64,000 bases of DNA, from NCBI GenBank assembly GCA_021307315.1, contig JAJSPD010000022.1, forward strand, positions 372,001-436,000. The letters are read 5' to 3'. Of this stretch, positions 21,884 through 32,816 are shown one piece after another; position 1 is the first letter of the stretch, and each line of letters opens with the position of its first letter. The notes below the pieces were generated by a model. It ran no database searches and had not been told where the DNA came from. It worked only from the letters and a program-made list of their open reading frames with translations. A program made the position numbers and the translations under genes. This DNA comes from Bisporella sp. PMI_857. Lineage: Eukaryota > Ascomycota > Leotiomycetes > Helotiales > Helotiaceae.

Positions 21884-24710
21884 GTTTATCTGTCGATGTT
21901 AGAAATTTGAAAACGGTGGAATGCAGAGAAATACTGTCGAACAGCGCTCGACACGTTGACGCAAGACAATTAAACCATCACTTTCCGAGTAATTGAGAAT
22001 CGTGGATGTCGATATCAGAATTGGTCAGTGGAACTGCGATTTGAAGCTGTGCGTTTGGAGGGGTCGCGGGCCACGTCAAAGATCTGCAGTGCAGCCACAG
22101 AAGCGCCCCTGAACCCACTAGTCCTAATTGGGATTTGACTACACAACGGCAGCAACACTTGATTGTTTCATTGGTTGGTCTATTCATTTCGGTTCAGACA
22201 GTGTCATCTAGATCGAAATTTTTCATGTTCAATTTTGCACAAAGTCGCTCCTTCGCAGGTGCGAGGACCACTGTGGGCACTAGTGACAGAACGAGAAAAT
22301 ACTCAATGATAAGCAGGAGGAATTAGGGATGCCTTCAGGCTCTCTATTGTTGTCTATGTGTGTCATAATACAAAATTGTAGAACTGTGCGTGTGTGAAAA
22401 GTCTTCCGCGCTAGCGTTCCCCACTTAGTCAGGGACATGTCAGCTACCTAGATTCTCAAATCCTGACAACTAGTACCGTGATGTTTAGTGATATCGAGTC
22501 TCGAGTCATACGAGATCGACTTTTTGATGCTACGCTAGTATTAGTATGAGATGTCTCGTAGAGCACCAGTATTAATATGAGAATTTGATCTCATATCATG
22601 CCAAGGCCGAAATGCGGCTTTACAGCTAAAACGTACCTAAATTATCGAGGTTTTTCTGCTTTTTGTCTAGTGTCGTGCGCAGTTTTGGTACCAGCAAGTC
22701 ACGAGGGAGATCATGGGATCAAGGTGGGCAAAATTACGCCTTTGGAGGATATTTGTAATTAGCTCTTGCGAAAAGAAAATCTTTATGCAATATACAACTT
22801 CAGTTATACTTTTATACGCTTTTCGATACCTTTTTTCTTTAAAGTAATCACTTTTCGAGGCGATAGCCGTATCGTTCCTGTGATGCCTACCATTTCTCTA
22901 CTCTACAGTACTGTATCGTCCCGGAGCTACGGACACTGGGAGACCATGGTGGGGTGGGGTTCTTCGCATACGGATCTCGCACAGCGCGTATGGTGCTCTG
23001 AGCTGAATGAGAAATGGACAACAAAACAACCTTGTCTAGCATGCGGTGAGGAGCGGCCCGGGACCCATGTGTCTTCCCCGCATTAGTTCCAGATGTCGAG
23101 CCCTGGGCCTTTCTAAGTGGATACATACTGTACATGTCGTAATGTAACGTCATGAATGATGGTTGGGGTAACACAAGCATAAGAATGGTTTGCTCTCCGC
23201 AGCTCCTGCCCTCGACGATCCGTCTCTCTCTACGTCTCCGCTCGGCAGTGCCTTTATTGGCATGTAGAACCATATCTTGACCGAATAATCAACTAATGGC
23301 GGAATTCGATATTGATCATTTCCAAAAGCTCCCCCCACCTCCTCTTCGACTACATTTCCTGACCCTTTGTCTCAATTCACAATGCTAGACACAGGCAGGC
23401 CAGCATCAGAAGCTTTCTGCGTGATGATTGTTCAGGAGTATCTCTGTGTTCGAGCCACAAGTGCATTTCATTTGATCGTTATGAAGTCATATGAATGGCA
23501 TACTATCTCAATGGAGTGAAGTCGCACAAAAGGCGGTAGGGATAAGAGAGGCGCATGAAATCAAGCCGCGGACAGGCCACACATCAGCGATGACATATGG
23601 GAAGGCAGATGTTAGGAAGAAGGCTGCAGGGCTTGAGAAGCCTCGGCTGCCTCTTTCGGAGAGTAGCCGAAGTGGTGGTCGAGGGTGTGGTGATGATTGC
23701 ATTGAGATCAAGCTCTTCTCGTCAACCTAGCAGGTAACTTTCACTTTCACTATTTATCTTCACCCTCTGCTTAAGCAGTCAAATTGTAATTTTCTTCCAA
23801 CCCTTGTGTAATTTAGGAAGTGATCGGAAGAGATCCTGATAATCAATCAGCCCCTGTTATCAAGCACGCTAGGCTATCGCCCGCAAACGGGAGGTGCGCT
23901 GCTCAAGAGCTGTTAGATCTGTGGCAGGTAATATCGAAAAATGAGCCTAGAGAGGTCCACGAGGTGGCCCGCAGTTAAGGGGGAAAGCATGTCTCCACAG
24001 CATGGGCCCCATCCTAAGGGGGCTTTTATGCAGTGAGAGATAGCAAAGCAATTAATCTATAGAGGGAACCCCATAAACTTCGCATGACTAATCCACGCCA
24101 TGCGGGGCAGAAATCGTAAGTTGGGGGAAAGAGTGCGTGAAATGGCTACGCTTATTGGTTGATTTTTCCTTAGTCATTTCTTGGTATGGTTACCCCTACT
24201 ATCACTCCGTAAATATAGATTCTATACCCTGTTCAATACTATTACTTCCATATTACAAGACTCGAATTCTGGTCTGACAGACTGTTTCGTATTGACGTGT
24301 CCAGACCCCCGGTGGTTAAAACCAGCCGTTTAGGTCATGCCCAGCCTTGATCGGGAAAAAGAAATCACAGTTTAAAGAGCCAAGTTTTTTGCAAGAATAA
24401 TGCACTTGCGAAGGCCAATCAGACAAAAACAAGTGTCACGGATCAAGGCACAAGCGATGTATCCTCCGCATGCCTTCATCAATTTCCACGGGTAGCCTAA
24501 CTATGTTGCGATGCTTACGCAACCAAGATAATCGGCTGGACTGCTCGTGGTCCTACACTAGGTTCTAACTTCGCCACAATTGGGACTCCAAATTCCTGCG
24601 CTCATGCTCACGAAGTGCTATTATCTCGACTTCGAATTTTATCAGCACCCCTTGCTCCCACTTACATTCCAGCAAATTGATTTCGCCGCAGCGACATCAG
24701 AAAGTACCAG
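21884..24710. other. Long intergenic region, mostly featureless
   Basis: No convincing gene. A fragment matching the hAT MITE lies at about 22462-22600. Just before it, about 30 bp (22441-22470, around CAGCTACCTAGATTCTCAAA) recur with few changes near 63229-63260, suggesting another dispersed repeat whose ends I cannot define. The segment 24560-24710 is the likely promoter and 5' UTR of the PITH-TPR-HET gene. Confidence 0.45.
22462..22600 (-). mobile_element. Fragment related to the hAT MITE
   Basis: About 130 bp match the inverted right arm of the MITE at 7241-7869. Shared landmarks are TTTAGTGATAT, CGAGATCGACTTTTTGAT-like sequence, ACGCTAGTATTAGTATGAGA and CTCATATCAT. The inverted repeat end is degenerate and the other side is missing. 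Confidence 0.65.
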
Positions 24711-27700
24711 ATGGCCGACTCAACGACCTTCGCTCCGCACAAGTCCTTTAGCAAGGAAATGTTGTCTGGGGCGGGCCAATCAAATTCATACACAGATGTT
24801 ACGGCACAGGTCAATCTCAATGGCTCCGACATGGTAGGTTGGAATAGTAGGTATGGAGACGTCAGGACACTATTCGACCCCAGCGAACCTTCCGGTAAGG
24901 GAGACGATGGCAAGAGCAAACGGAGGTCAACGGGTTCAACGAGCGACTGCGACTGGGTAGAGAGTATCGACGATCCGCGGCTCATCTTGTCTATCTCATT
25001 TCGGTCGTCCTTGCATGTCCAGGCGTTACACATCACCTCATTCCCATCCGTGTCGCCTGACGACAGCGGCAGTGAGATAGCCATGCGTCCAGGAACAATC
25101 CGAGTCTTTGCGACTACGTCTGGTATACATTCGCTCGATGATGTGGAAGATATCATACCTACCCAATCTATCGACTTGACTTCACACTGGGTCAAGGCGA
25201 CTGGAACGGCTGAAATAAAACTTCACTCGCTCAAGTTCAAGAATGTCAGAACTTTGGTGGTCCATGTTGTTGATGGCGACGGCAGCGGAACCCACGTGCG
25301 AATGGATAGACTCAGAGTCTTTGGCACAATAATGACCCGGCCGATGAATATAGCCGACCTTAGGGATTCCTCTGGCTTGAGCAACCGGAGCTACGATCTG
25401 AACACAAGGTATAAGAGGACTGGAAACTTCAAGGACCTAGAGGAGGCAGTTCGCAGCGGCAAAGAAGCCGTTCGAACACCCGGGGATAATCACCCCCACC
25501 GAGCAACTCACTTGAATAACCTAGGCATGGCATTAATCTCTAGGTATCGGGCAACGTGGAACCCAGAGGACTTAGAGGAAGCGATTTGCAGCATGCAACA
25601 ACCAGTCAAAAACTCGTCGAACAATATCTATGGTCAATCCGATTACTTTAGCAACCTAGGCAATATTCTGCATACTAAGTACGAGAAGACGAGAAACTTC
25701 AAGGATCTAGAGGAGGCAGTTCGCAACGTTCAAAAAGCCGTTCAAACATCGGGGGATAATCACCCCCACCGAGCAACTCACTTGAACAACTTGGCCGTAG
25801 CATTACTCTCTAAATATGGGATAACGGGAAACGCAGAGGACCTAGAGGGGGGGATTTGCAGCATGCGGCAAGCGGTCAAAAAATCGTCAACGTATGACCC
25901 TGGTCATGCAATACTTACAAGCAATATGAGCCGCGCACTATCCTCTAAGTACGATAGGATGGGAAATCTTGAGGATCTAGAGGACGCAATTCGCAACAGT
26001 AAAGAAGCTGTCAATGCAACACAACACGATCACCCCCATCGCGTATCCCAATTGCGTCAGCTGAGCGGCTTGCTTAAACTTAGCTCCGAGAAAACCGGAA
26101 ACCTTGAGGTTCTGAAGGATGCATCTCATAACCTTCAAGAAGCTATCAAAGTGATAGTACGTAACAACCCGTCCGTGACGCCTATTTATATTGCCAAGTT
26201 GCAACTGTGTGGCGATAAAGCCTGCAAATTCTCTGAGCGTGGCGAGCATCTCAAAGTCGAAAAGAGGTTAGTCCCTCTGACCCAGAGCCACGCAGTCGCA
26301 ATATCGTACACCTGGGGCGAGTTCAAGCGCACAAAGCAGTTCATAGGGCATAACACGTCGGGCCAAGAAGTCTCAATGGAGCTGGGATTGGAATGGGATC
26401 GTTTAGAGATGATTAGCACTTTGGCAAATATATGCGCTCAAAATGGCAGAGAATACGGGCCAGACAATGCAAGTTGTTGGATTGACCAGCTATGCATTCC
26501 TCAGGAGAAAGACGAAATACGGCGTCTCCTTACTATCATCCCATCCATATACCGAAGATTGCGCACTGTGGTATTAATGCCGGGTTCCCGGTGTAGGTGT
26601 TTGGAGCAGCAGGCCTCGGCTGACACCGTCAAAGAAATAGCAGGATTGTGCCTCAATTCTATTGGGCTTTGCTCCTATTTCGGCCGGGTGTGGACTCGAC
26701 AGGAACTCAACTACAGCAAACACGTACGACTTGTACGCACATCAGAGAAGCCACTACCATGTGTGACATCCATCGAAGACCTCTCCAATCTATCAAGATA
26801 CTCATTGCTGCTTGCGTACAGATCTATCGACCTTCCTAGTGCTATGTTCTCAATGGTTAGCATAGCAAACTCTGTCTTCTTTTTAGAGTTAGAGCAGTCC
26901 TTCGTTGAAAAACGCCAAGCTCGGGCGGGTGCGAAGTTGTTAGACTTTTTGTTAGGTAGAGAAATTGAGTGGTCGGTAGGAGACACTTCATTGAGTGATC
27001 AAATTGAGTTCTTCCTCGTTCGTCTCTGCAGGCTAGGATATTCTAAGATGAGTGCCACAGAGCCCTGCGATTATGTGACGTCGGTCTGGGTGGATTGCCC
27101 AGGTTATACTCTGCCCGAAGAATACAAGCAGATGCCTCTTCCTGACTTGCTGGATAATGCTGTACGACAGTTCGAAACCAACTACAAAATGTCGATCATG
27201 GCGACCGCTATTTCAGCACTATTTGAGGATCACTCAAGTGAACCGGCGCTATTGTGGAGACCAAATGGCCAATTGGGAGACAGAAAGATCACCTCTGTGT
27301 CCGATCTATACCGAACGATTGTTCACAATTGTGGACTAATCCCTATTGGCGTAGTGGGGCATCCTCAATACATATTGACACAGCGAGGCGTTCCACTTAG
27401 CAAGTCTGCTCTAGACTATACAGAACAGTTCAGCGGCAAAAGTGAGAAAGAAGTTTTCAAGGCTTTGCGGCCCGTATTTGAAAAGATTGCCCCGATGAGC
27501 AAAGCGAAGGCAACTACTCAACTCTTGCCAGAATTGGAGCAAGCTATGGTCGGCGACAAGTTCAAGGTCATGAGGAAAAATCAGATGCTACCGCTGCAAT
27601 GGATGCTTGGTAATACAAGCAATACGGACTTACCTGCGGACCACCATGAAGCCGTCTACAAGCTGGTCACATCGGTCCTTGGACTTGATGTAGGGGCATG

Positions 27701-27974
27701 CAAAGCCCGCAAGCTGAGTCTGATGGTATCACTGGATCCGGGCCACCCTTGCATAGGTTTGAGGAAGCAGGTGCTGAAGCGCGAAACAAACGCCTGCACG
27801 CACGTCACCATCTCAACCACCCCAAACGGGTGGGAAGATGGGGGACGCCGCTATCACTTCCTGCTTGAGGGGTACAAGGAGGATGAGGAGGCTAAGGCAT
27901 ACCACATCACTGGAATTTGGGTTCCTCACTGCTGGGACGAGGGATCCCGATCAGGTGCAGCTATCAGCGGGTAA
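24711..27974 (+). CDS. PITH - TPR-like repeat - HET fusion protein
   Basis: A single-exon frame of 1087 residues from ATG 24711. Residues about 25-212 resemble a PITH domain (PF06201, the proteasome-interacting module of thioredoxin-like proteins): a beta-rich stretch with LILSISFRSSLHVQALHITS, RPGTIRVFATTSG and LKFKNVRTLVVHVVDGDGSG. Residues about 225-490 are helical TPR-like units of the fungal type (GNFKDLEEAVRSGKEAVRT, HPHRATHLNNLGMALISRY). Residues about 520-680 are a HET domain: AVAISYTWGE, CWIDQLCIPQEKDE, VWTRQELNYSKHVRLV. The C-terminal about 400 residues are unassigned. A C-terminal HET with an N-terminal PITH module is an architecture I do not know. I infer a repeat sensor coupled to a HET death effector, with PITH possibly linking to the proteasome. 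The PITH call is by eye and less certain than HET. Confidence 0.82.
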   Translation: MADSTTFAPHKSFSKEMLSGAGQSNSYTDVTAQVNLNGSDMVGWNSRYGDVRTLFDPSEPSGKGDDGKSKRRSTGSTSDCDWVESIDDPRLILSISFRSSLHVQALHITSFPSVSPDDSGSEIAMRPGTIRVFATTSGIHSLDDVEDIIPTQSIDLTSHWVKATGTAEIKLHSLKFKNVRTLVVHVVDGDGSGTHVRMDRLRVFGTIMTRPMNIADLRDSSGLSNRSYDLNTRYKRTGNFKDLEEAVRSGKEAVRTPGDNHPHRATHLNNLGMALISRYRATWNPEDLEEAICSMQQPVKNSSNNIYGQSDYFSNLGNILHTKYEKTRNFKDLEEAVRNVQKAVQTSGDNHPHRATHLNNLAVALLSKYGITGNAEDLEGGICSMRQAVKKSSTYDPGHAILTSNMSRALSSKYDRMGNLEDLEDAIRNSKEAVNATQHDHPHRVSQLRQLSGLLKLSSEKTGNLEVLKDASHNLQEAIKVIVRNNPSVTPIYIAKLQLCGDKACKFSERGEHLKVEKRLVPLTQSHAVAISYTWGEFKRTKQFIGHNTSGQEVSMELGLEWDRLEMISTLANICAQNGREYGPDNASCWIDQLCIPQEKDEIRRLLTIIPSIYRRLRTVVLMPGSRCRCLEQQASADTVKEIAGLCLNSIGLCSYFGRVWTRQELNYSKHVRLVRTSEKPLPCVTSIEDLSNLSRYSLLLAYRSIDLPSAMFSMVSIANSVFFLELEQSFVEKRQARAGAKLLDFLLGREIEWSVGDTSLSDQIEFFLVRLCRLGYSKMSATEPCDYVTSVWVDCPGYTLPEEYKQMPLPDLLDNAVRQFETNYKMSIMATAISALFEDHSSEPALLWRPNGQLGDRKITSVSDLYRTIVHNCGLIPIGVVGHPQYILTQRGVPLSKSALDYTEQFSGKSEKEVFKALRPVFEKIAPMSKAKATTQLLPELEQAMVGDKFKVMRKNQMLPLQWMLGNTSNTDLPADHHEAVYKLVTSVLGLDVGACKARKLSLMVSLDPGHPCIGLRKQVLKRETNACTHVTISTTPNGWEDGGRRYHFLLEGYKEDEEAKAYHITGIWVPHCWDEGSRSGAAISG
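25428..26060 (+). repeat. 270-bp tandem repeat coding for TPR-like units
   Basis: Within the PITH-TPR-HET gene, the DNA from about 25428 recurs at about 25698 and, more diverged, at about 25968, a period of 270 bp (90 codons, two TPR-like units). The first two copies share long identical runs such as CACCCCCACCGAGCAACTCA. This points to recent duplication or unequal crossing-over in the sensor region. Confidence 0.75.
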
Positions 27975-28203
27975 TGCCATGGTAACCTCAAACTATGCAG
28001 TATAGGACGGACTTTCTTACCGGTGTTGCTGCTCGTCGATCTGTTGCGTCCGGTTCATCAGACACCGTTCACGAGAAATATGCCTAAATATGAAAAGCGC
28101 ATTGTTTCGCGGACAATTTATTACAGAACGGAATGTACATGGTTTTCTTTTATACAATTTTATGATTTTTCTCGATGCAAAGCTTAAAGCTATAATTTTT
28201 GGT
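27975..28203. other. 3' flank of the PITH-TPR-HET gene
   Basis: AT-rich sequence, probably 3' UTR and terminator. No gene. Confidence 0.4.
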
Positions 28204-28375
28204 TGTCATGTCCCTCCTCTGGAGCATACGTAACTTACATTAGCCCGAGCTCTCAGAGCGCCTTGTGTATATATATCCTGCTCTCCTCGAGCTCCTCTTT
28301 CCTTAGCTTTAGATTCTCTCATATTATACCACCGTTGCCCGCTGTATCCGTAGATGCGCAGCGCGTGCCGTAACG
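28204..28375 (+). mobile_element. Solo LTR, family I
   Basis: An approximately 172-bp element starting TGTCATGTCCC, containing GCTCTCCTCGAGCTCCTC and ACCACCGTTGCCC, and ending near GTGCCGTAACG. It aligns with the inverted copy at 45588 with its nested insertion removed. The 3' terminus is degraded and there is no target duplication. Confidence 0.68.
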
Positions 28376-29476
28376 GCGAGGACGAGAAAGCGGTTCGGAA
28401 AGGTATTGTTCGATTCTGCTAGCGTCGCCACGAAAAAAATTTGCTTCTTGCTCTTGGTGATCATTGCCGTCTCGCTTTTGCAGCGCTTTTATCTGACGTT
28501 TCGAAAGCGGCACGTTCGTGGGGCGTATGCCGTTCGGAAAAAATTTCACAAATTCGTGGGTGCGCGGAAGAAGCGTGGAAGAATAGCACGGAAAAGCAGG
28601 CGATGTTCCTGAGCAAAGCGTCGATTCTTATCCTGAAGCAACCATTTTAAGCTTAGCATTTAGTAGCCGGTTTTTTTTTTTTTTAATTTCAATGCGATGT
28701 TAAGCTATCTTCCATTTACAGGTAGCATGCATACCATTTTTTGTTCTTTCAAGGCAATTTTTCCTTCTGGCATGTTTAGACGTGCGCTATTCTATGTCCT
28801 CCGGTAACGTATTTTTCAGGAGAGGATAGGCAGTTTGCTAGATCGGTATTAGCACCCGTCGTATATCTTGAGCATGCAATCACGTCACTTACCATCTCTG
28901 CCGTAGATGGCTATAACATAGGACAACAGCATTCATAAGGCTTTTCAATTAGCTGAAACGAGAGAAGCACACCTTGAAGTCAAATTTCGTGTGCCTACAC
29001 GGTGTGCAAGGGGAAGCCTCCGGAGCATCGCGACATGCAAAAAATATCAAAACATTTCTTTATAAAATTTCTGCAGGCGTCATGTTCAATCCCGGCCAGT
29101 GTCTGGTGGTCACCCCGAGCCAGCTAGTGATTGTATAGTGGTTTTTTAGAGAAATGGCGCTTAATATACAATATCTAATCTCTGGGTTTTTGAAATTCCA
29201 ATCTTTTGTGAAAAAGCATGTTAAAAACGTCAGGCATTTATTTCTCCTCTATCTTACTTAGCTAGCTTCTCTTTCCCCTCTTTTTTCTCCCTTCAGACGA
29301 TTCGCGCTCTTTTGAGCTATCCCATTTAACTCAAGCTGTATTCACACCGTCAGAGCTTCCCACTCGATTGCCGTGATCCCATCTTGAGCCGTTACAATAT
29401 CTCAGCCAAGCGAGAACCGTCCTTCAGAGCCCCCATCTCCCCGTTCCCGCGCAAGATGTCATCGAGCGGGAATTCC
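28376..29476. other. Intergenic, AT-rich, no gene seen
   Basis: Contains a T-rich run at about 28670-28684 and otherwise no recognisable feature. Confidence 0.4.
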
Positions 29477-29665
29477 CTACGACTTCTTTTTCTCCTTTTC
29501 CGCGTTTTGGCAGTCCGCACAGGGAAACTGTTGGCGCCAGCGATACTTGACGACTTTTACGCCGAAGCAGTGGTGGGATGGATCGTTGCGCGCATAGTTG
29601 CAATAGGTCAAGAGCTGATGGACAACATGGGGGCAAGTGTAATGAAACTCGTCAAAGTCGCACAT
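29477..29665 (-). CDS. Small Cys-rich protein of a fungal family
   Basis: A 62-residue frame from ATG 29665. The pattern MCDFDEFHYTCPHVVHQL, then YCNYARNDPSHHCFGVKVV and PCADC matches a family of short ascomycete proteins, usually 60-100 residues, with four or more conserved Cys and a His; it probably binds zinc but has no known function. A TTTGCAG acceptor-like site lies immediately upstream of the ATG, so the 5' UTR may carry an intron. It is a stand-alone gene in a repeat-rich stretch. Confidence 0.6.
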   Translation of the reverse strand: MCDFDEFHYTCPHVVHQLLTYCNYARNDPSHHCFGVKVVKYRWRQQFPCADCQNAEKEKKKS

Positions 29666-30920
29666 CCTGCAAATGTAATGGAAATGTGTAAGGCTAGAAT
29701 CGCGGCTGCACCTCTTTTGAACTCGTGAACGGTGATTAAGATGACCGTCTGATAGCGAGTTCTGTAGTGGCTTGAGATTTTGAATGCGGAGCTAAAAACC
29801 CGGCGTTCGCTGGTCTATTCTTTGGTGGTGTGATACAATTTAGATCTGCGGAGTTCTGGTCATACCTGTGAGATTGTGGAGTGTGGTAGTCGCGGATAAC
29901 TGGGTGCTTCCTGTAAGCACAATTTCGTTAATCTGCTGTTTTTCCTTGATTGTCCGGGTCTTGAAAGTTTTTTTGTGAGCCCAAGTTGATAGATTCTGTA
30001 CTTCTCATATAATATAATGCTTCACGGTAGTGTGAATGCACGCTAGCGAAGTTATATGACACCTAGTTGTTAATTAGATACTGGGTTTGTGAATAATAGA
30101 TAGCGCTACTGTTAGCTCAACGGCTGTTGTGTAAAGAATCACGATTTTGCCGAAGCGGAAAAAGAAGTTGAATGAGTAGTACGAAAAATACATACACACA
30201 TCTAACTGTGAATGTTTCTAGGCGTAGTGCAGCTTCAAATTGGAAAATAATCTTAAAGATACATTAGCTTGATTTAAGCGGAAATCATCAGCTCAGGCAT
30301 ACTAAGAAGTGTGCGCGTCTTGAAGCTAGAACTGCTTTTGGGTTTTTTCAAGAGTGATATCCTGGATAAGATGTATGTGTAGTGTGAGAAGGAAAAAAAG
30401 TTGTTGCAAAGTGATATTTGATGCTTTGGATGCAATAAAGAAAACGAAGGATGACAGAAATTCGCATAGATTTTACGCTTTCTTTCACCTCTAGGCGTTC
30501 TCGACACTGGATCTTGTCCTGTGGTGCCTCGACATGTTGGCCCTTTGAAATTATGTTTGAGGTACTTAGCTTACTCAATGGTGTACTTATGCACAAGCCC
30601 ATCCTGCAGCACCAGTGTCCATCCCGTGCCTCGCCAGCCTACATTCGCTGGCACACTTACCTTCCCTAATACAAAATCGATTGGCTCAATAAATCTGAAC
30701 ACGGTGAAACAAGTACAGCAACTGCAACCCAAAGCTCCCCAAGGGGGATATACTGTTCCCTAATCTGAGCGACGGGGGGGTTTAAATTCACCCGCAATAG
30801 TTGAAGGATGGCAAACAGATAATTCGAGTTTCCACAACTATTCTAGACAGATACAACAATGAACTAGTGGCATAAGTTCCTGAAGCTCACTGACCGTAAT
30901 ATCCATCACCTCCAAAGAAA
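29666..30920. other. Intergenic; one weak small-ORF candidate
   Basis: On the minus strand 30348-30602 is an 84-codon frame starting MGLCIS, which could be myristoylated and palmitoylated. It has no recognisable family and its second half has the composition of non-coding DNA. I do not call it as a gene. The remainder is AT-rich. Confidence 0.3.
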
Positions 30921-31264
30921 ATGGAGGCAGCGGACATACAAGAGCTGACACTCTTGAAGCCACGTAGGGTTTTGCCTCTTAAGAAGCCAGACCTGGAAGC
31001 AGTTTACTCTAAAGCTCTGCGAACTGTCCTGCGGGATAATCACGCCCAGTTCCGGACGCCACAGCAGAAAGAAGCTGGGTGATTAGCTCCTACTAAGGAG
31101 ATGCCGCTGCTTGCCGTTCTGCCAACTGGTGGAGGGAAGAGCCCAGTGTTCTGGTGCCAGCAATACTGTCTAGATCTGGTTCAACAATTGTAATGGCACC
31201 ATATACTGAGGTAAAAAGACAACTTGTCACACACTTTGTTGATACTGGCTTGGACTACTGTTGA
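30921..31264 (+). pseudogene. Remnant of a RecQ-like/telomere-linked helicase
   Basis: From an ATG at 30921 the frame reads through FRTPQQKEA and stops at TGA 31080-31082. It then continues in the same frame into a Walker A motif (LLAVLPTGGGKS, about 31110-31142), and after a +1 shift reaches VPAILSRSGSTIVMAPYTE. This order (TP-Q-Q, GGGKS, then motif Ia) is that of RecQ-family helicases of the type found in fungal subtelomeres and in some mobile elements. Only about the first 115 codons survive; the downstream helicase domains are absent. Confidence 0.6.
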
Positions 31265-31679
31265 AGTTTCAGGCCTGAAGGAGCAACATATGGTAGATAG
31301 TAATAAGCTTGAATTTCGGTTACTATTCTACAGTGCCATCCCGGTTGTAACATCAGAAGTGGGCCCTCTTCTCTACTGCGTTAGTAAGGGGTGGGCCTGA
31401 TGATGGATTAGCGCGTAACTATACTATAACAGCAAAATACTTTCCTGTTCTACGCGCCTAATCTTAGAGTTATACCCAGCCACTTTCGTAGCCTTAAGGT
31501 CCTCTTGAGGGGGGTCAAATTTGCACTTGATGGCCTCGCAAACAGGGCGAGGCTGGTCCAAAAATAAAAGCAAATGTTTTCCTTCGGAAATTCATTTTCA
31601 GGTTATCCGTTTCTGGTAAATTAGCAATCTAGTAGGCCGACCATCAGTAGCGTAGTACATATATGGTACTGTTGCAAAC

Positions 31680-31862
31680 TGTTGGAATGCATGTACATAG
31701 CTTCATGCGTTCCATGTCGCGAGGATTGTGAGTCCTCTACCATCTATATGTCTACCTGGCAATAGGTCGTAGCTTAGAATGAATCAACGAATATGAGAAC
31801 CACACAAGCAAGAGCGTAGTCACAGCTACTACGCCTTTTGCTACGTGGTAGGTATTCCGACA
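31680..31862 (-). mobile_element. Solo LTR, family C, at the end of the kinase-like pseudogene
   Basis: A 183-bp inverted copy (plus-strand ends TGTTGGAATGC and TATTCCGACA) flanked by the perfect 5-bp duplication CAAAC (31675-31679, 31863-31867). It sits at the 3' end of the recognisable kinase-like coding sequence. Confidence 0.88.
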
Positions 31863-32359
31863 CAAACCTACATTGCTCACATGCTGCTGCAAGTCATCGA
31901 GTGAGTCATACTCCATTGATGCAATAGGATCTCTAAAGATGGAATGCCTAATGACCCCACCACCAACCGGCCCCAGGTAGCGTCGTCAGGGGTTTTGATA
32001 GAAATAAACAGCTTAATCGCCTTGGCTATTTGGTCATAGAATTCTTGTAGCTGACTGACTGAGATATCGTCCTCGAGCAATTTTTTGAGTGTTTTCCCCT
32101 TGACATACTCTATGACAATATATACAGTTGCTGCCTCCTCAATCACGCGGTAGACTTTGGGCACCCGGATCCCAGCCCTCCATCCTGCGGCATGCCCTCA
32201 GAGCCTTGAAGGCGAAGTCTTGATTTAGCATTTCTGCCATGATACCAGACTTCCGACTTGCACACATGATGAAAGAAATAGCAGGACTTTGGGAGGTGTA
32301 CACAAAGGCGTGTTCACCGAGACGGCGCTGCGGTCTGCAAAAGGCAATGATTTCATCAT
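31863..32359 (-). pseudogene. Kinase-like (APH/RIO-type) gene fragment with frameshifts
   Basis: Reading 32359 downward after a CTAACAG acceptor, the first frame gives a stretch ending FAFKALRACRRMEGWDP. After a shift near 32165 a second frame gives VPKVYRVIEEAATVYIVIEY and VKGKTLKKLLEDD, the N-lobe/hinge of a fungal kinase-like family. A second shift near 31975 leads to GPVGGGVIRHSIF. The C-lobe with the catalytic residues is absent, and a family C LTR lies immediately downstream. With two frameshifts and truncation it is non-functional. Confidence 0.68.
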
Positions 32360-32610
32360 CTGTTAGAAATTACAGCGGCAGAGGAACAGTTTGGTGAGGT
32401 CGCGACATCGGGCCACTAAGATTGAAGGTAGAGTCGCAAAGATTCTTCGCAGGAAAAAAGGCTGAAAGAAAAAGAGTAACCGACGTCCCTGCGAAGCGAA
32501 AATCCCATAGTAAATAAAAAAAATAAAAAAATCGGCATAAAACAATATCGCTCTATACAAAAGACTAGGATCTCGTACTTGATTATTTCAATTTTTCAAT
32601 TATACAGCTT

Positions 32611-32791
32611 TGTCGGTCGACTGCATCTCACGGGTCGCCGGGCAGACAGTGATTTCGCTTAGTATGCTCGTTGGCGTCAGTGTAAGATGTATGTCGATTG
32701 TTGTTGTATTCTAAGCTACGTGTCGCGAAGAGGTTGCAGCTCCCGAGGGGACCCACAACTCTTCACGTGACTAGTTACGTAGGTTCCAACA
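32611..32791 (+). mobile_element. Solo LTR, family D
   Basis: A 181-bp element, TGTCGGTCGACTGC to GGTTCCAACA, almost identical to the copy at 4573. Its flanks AGCTT and AGCCT form a 5-bp duplication with one mismatch. Confidence 0.83.
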
Positions 32792-32816
32792 AGCCTCTTT
32801 AGCGTATTTCTTTTAG

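Noticed and set aside
23980..24300. Possible further LTR upstream of the PITH-TPR-HET gene
   Set aside because: Some motifs resemble LTR ends, but no second copy and no target duplication could be found.
29384..29728. 114-codon plus-strand frame
   Set aside because: It is the antisense of the small Cys-rich gene on the minus strand, which has a conserved family pattern.
30348..30602. Small protein with a possible myristoylation signal (MGLCIS)
   Set aside because: No family resemblance, and the downstream composition is that of non-coding DNA.
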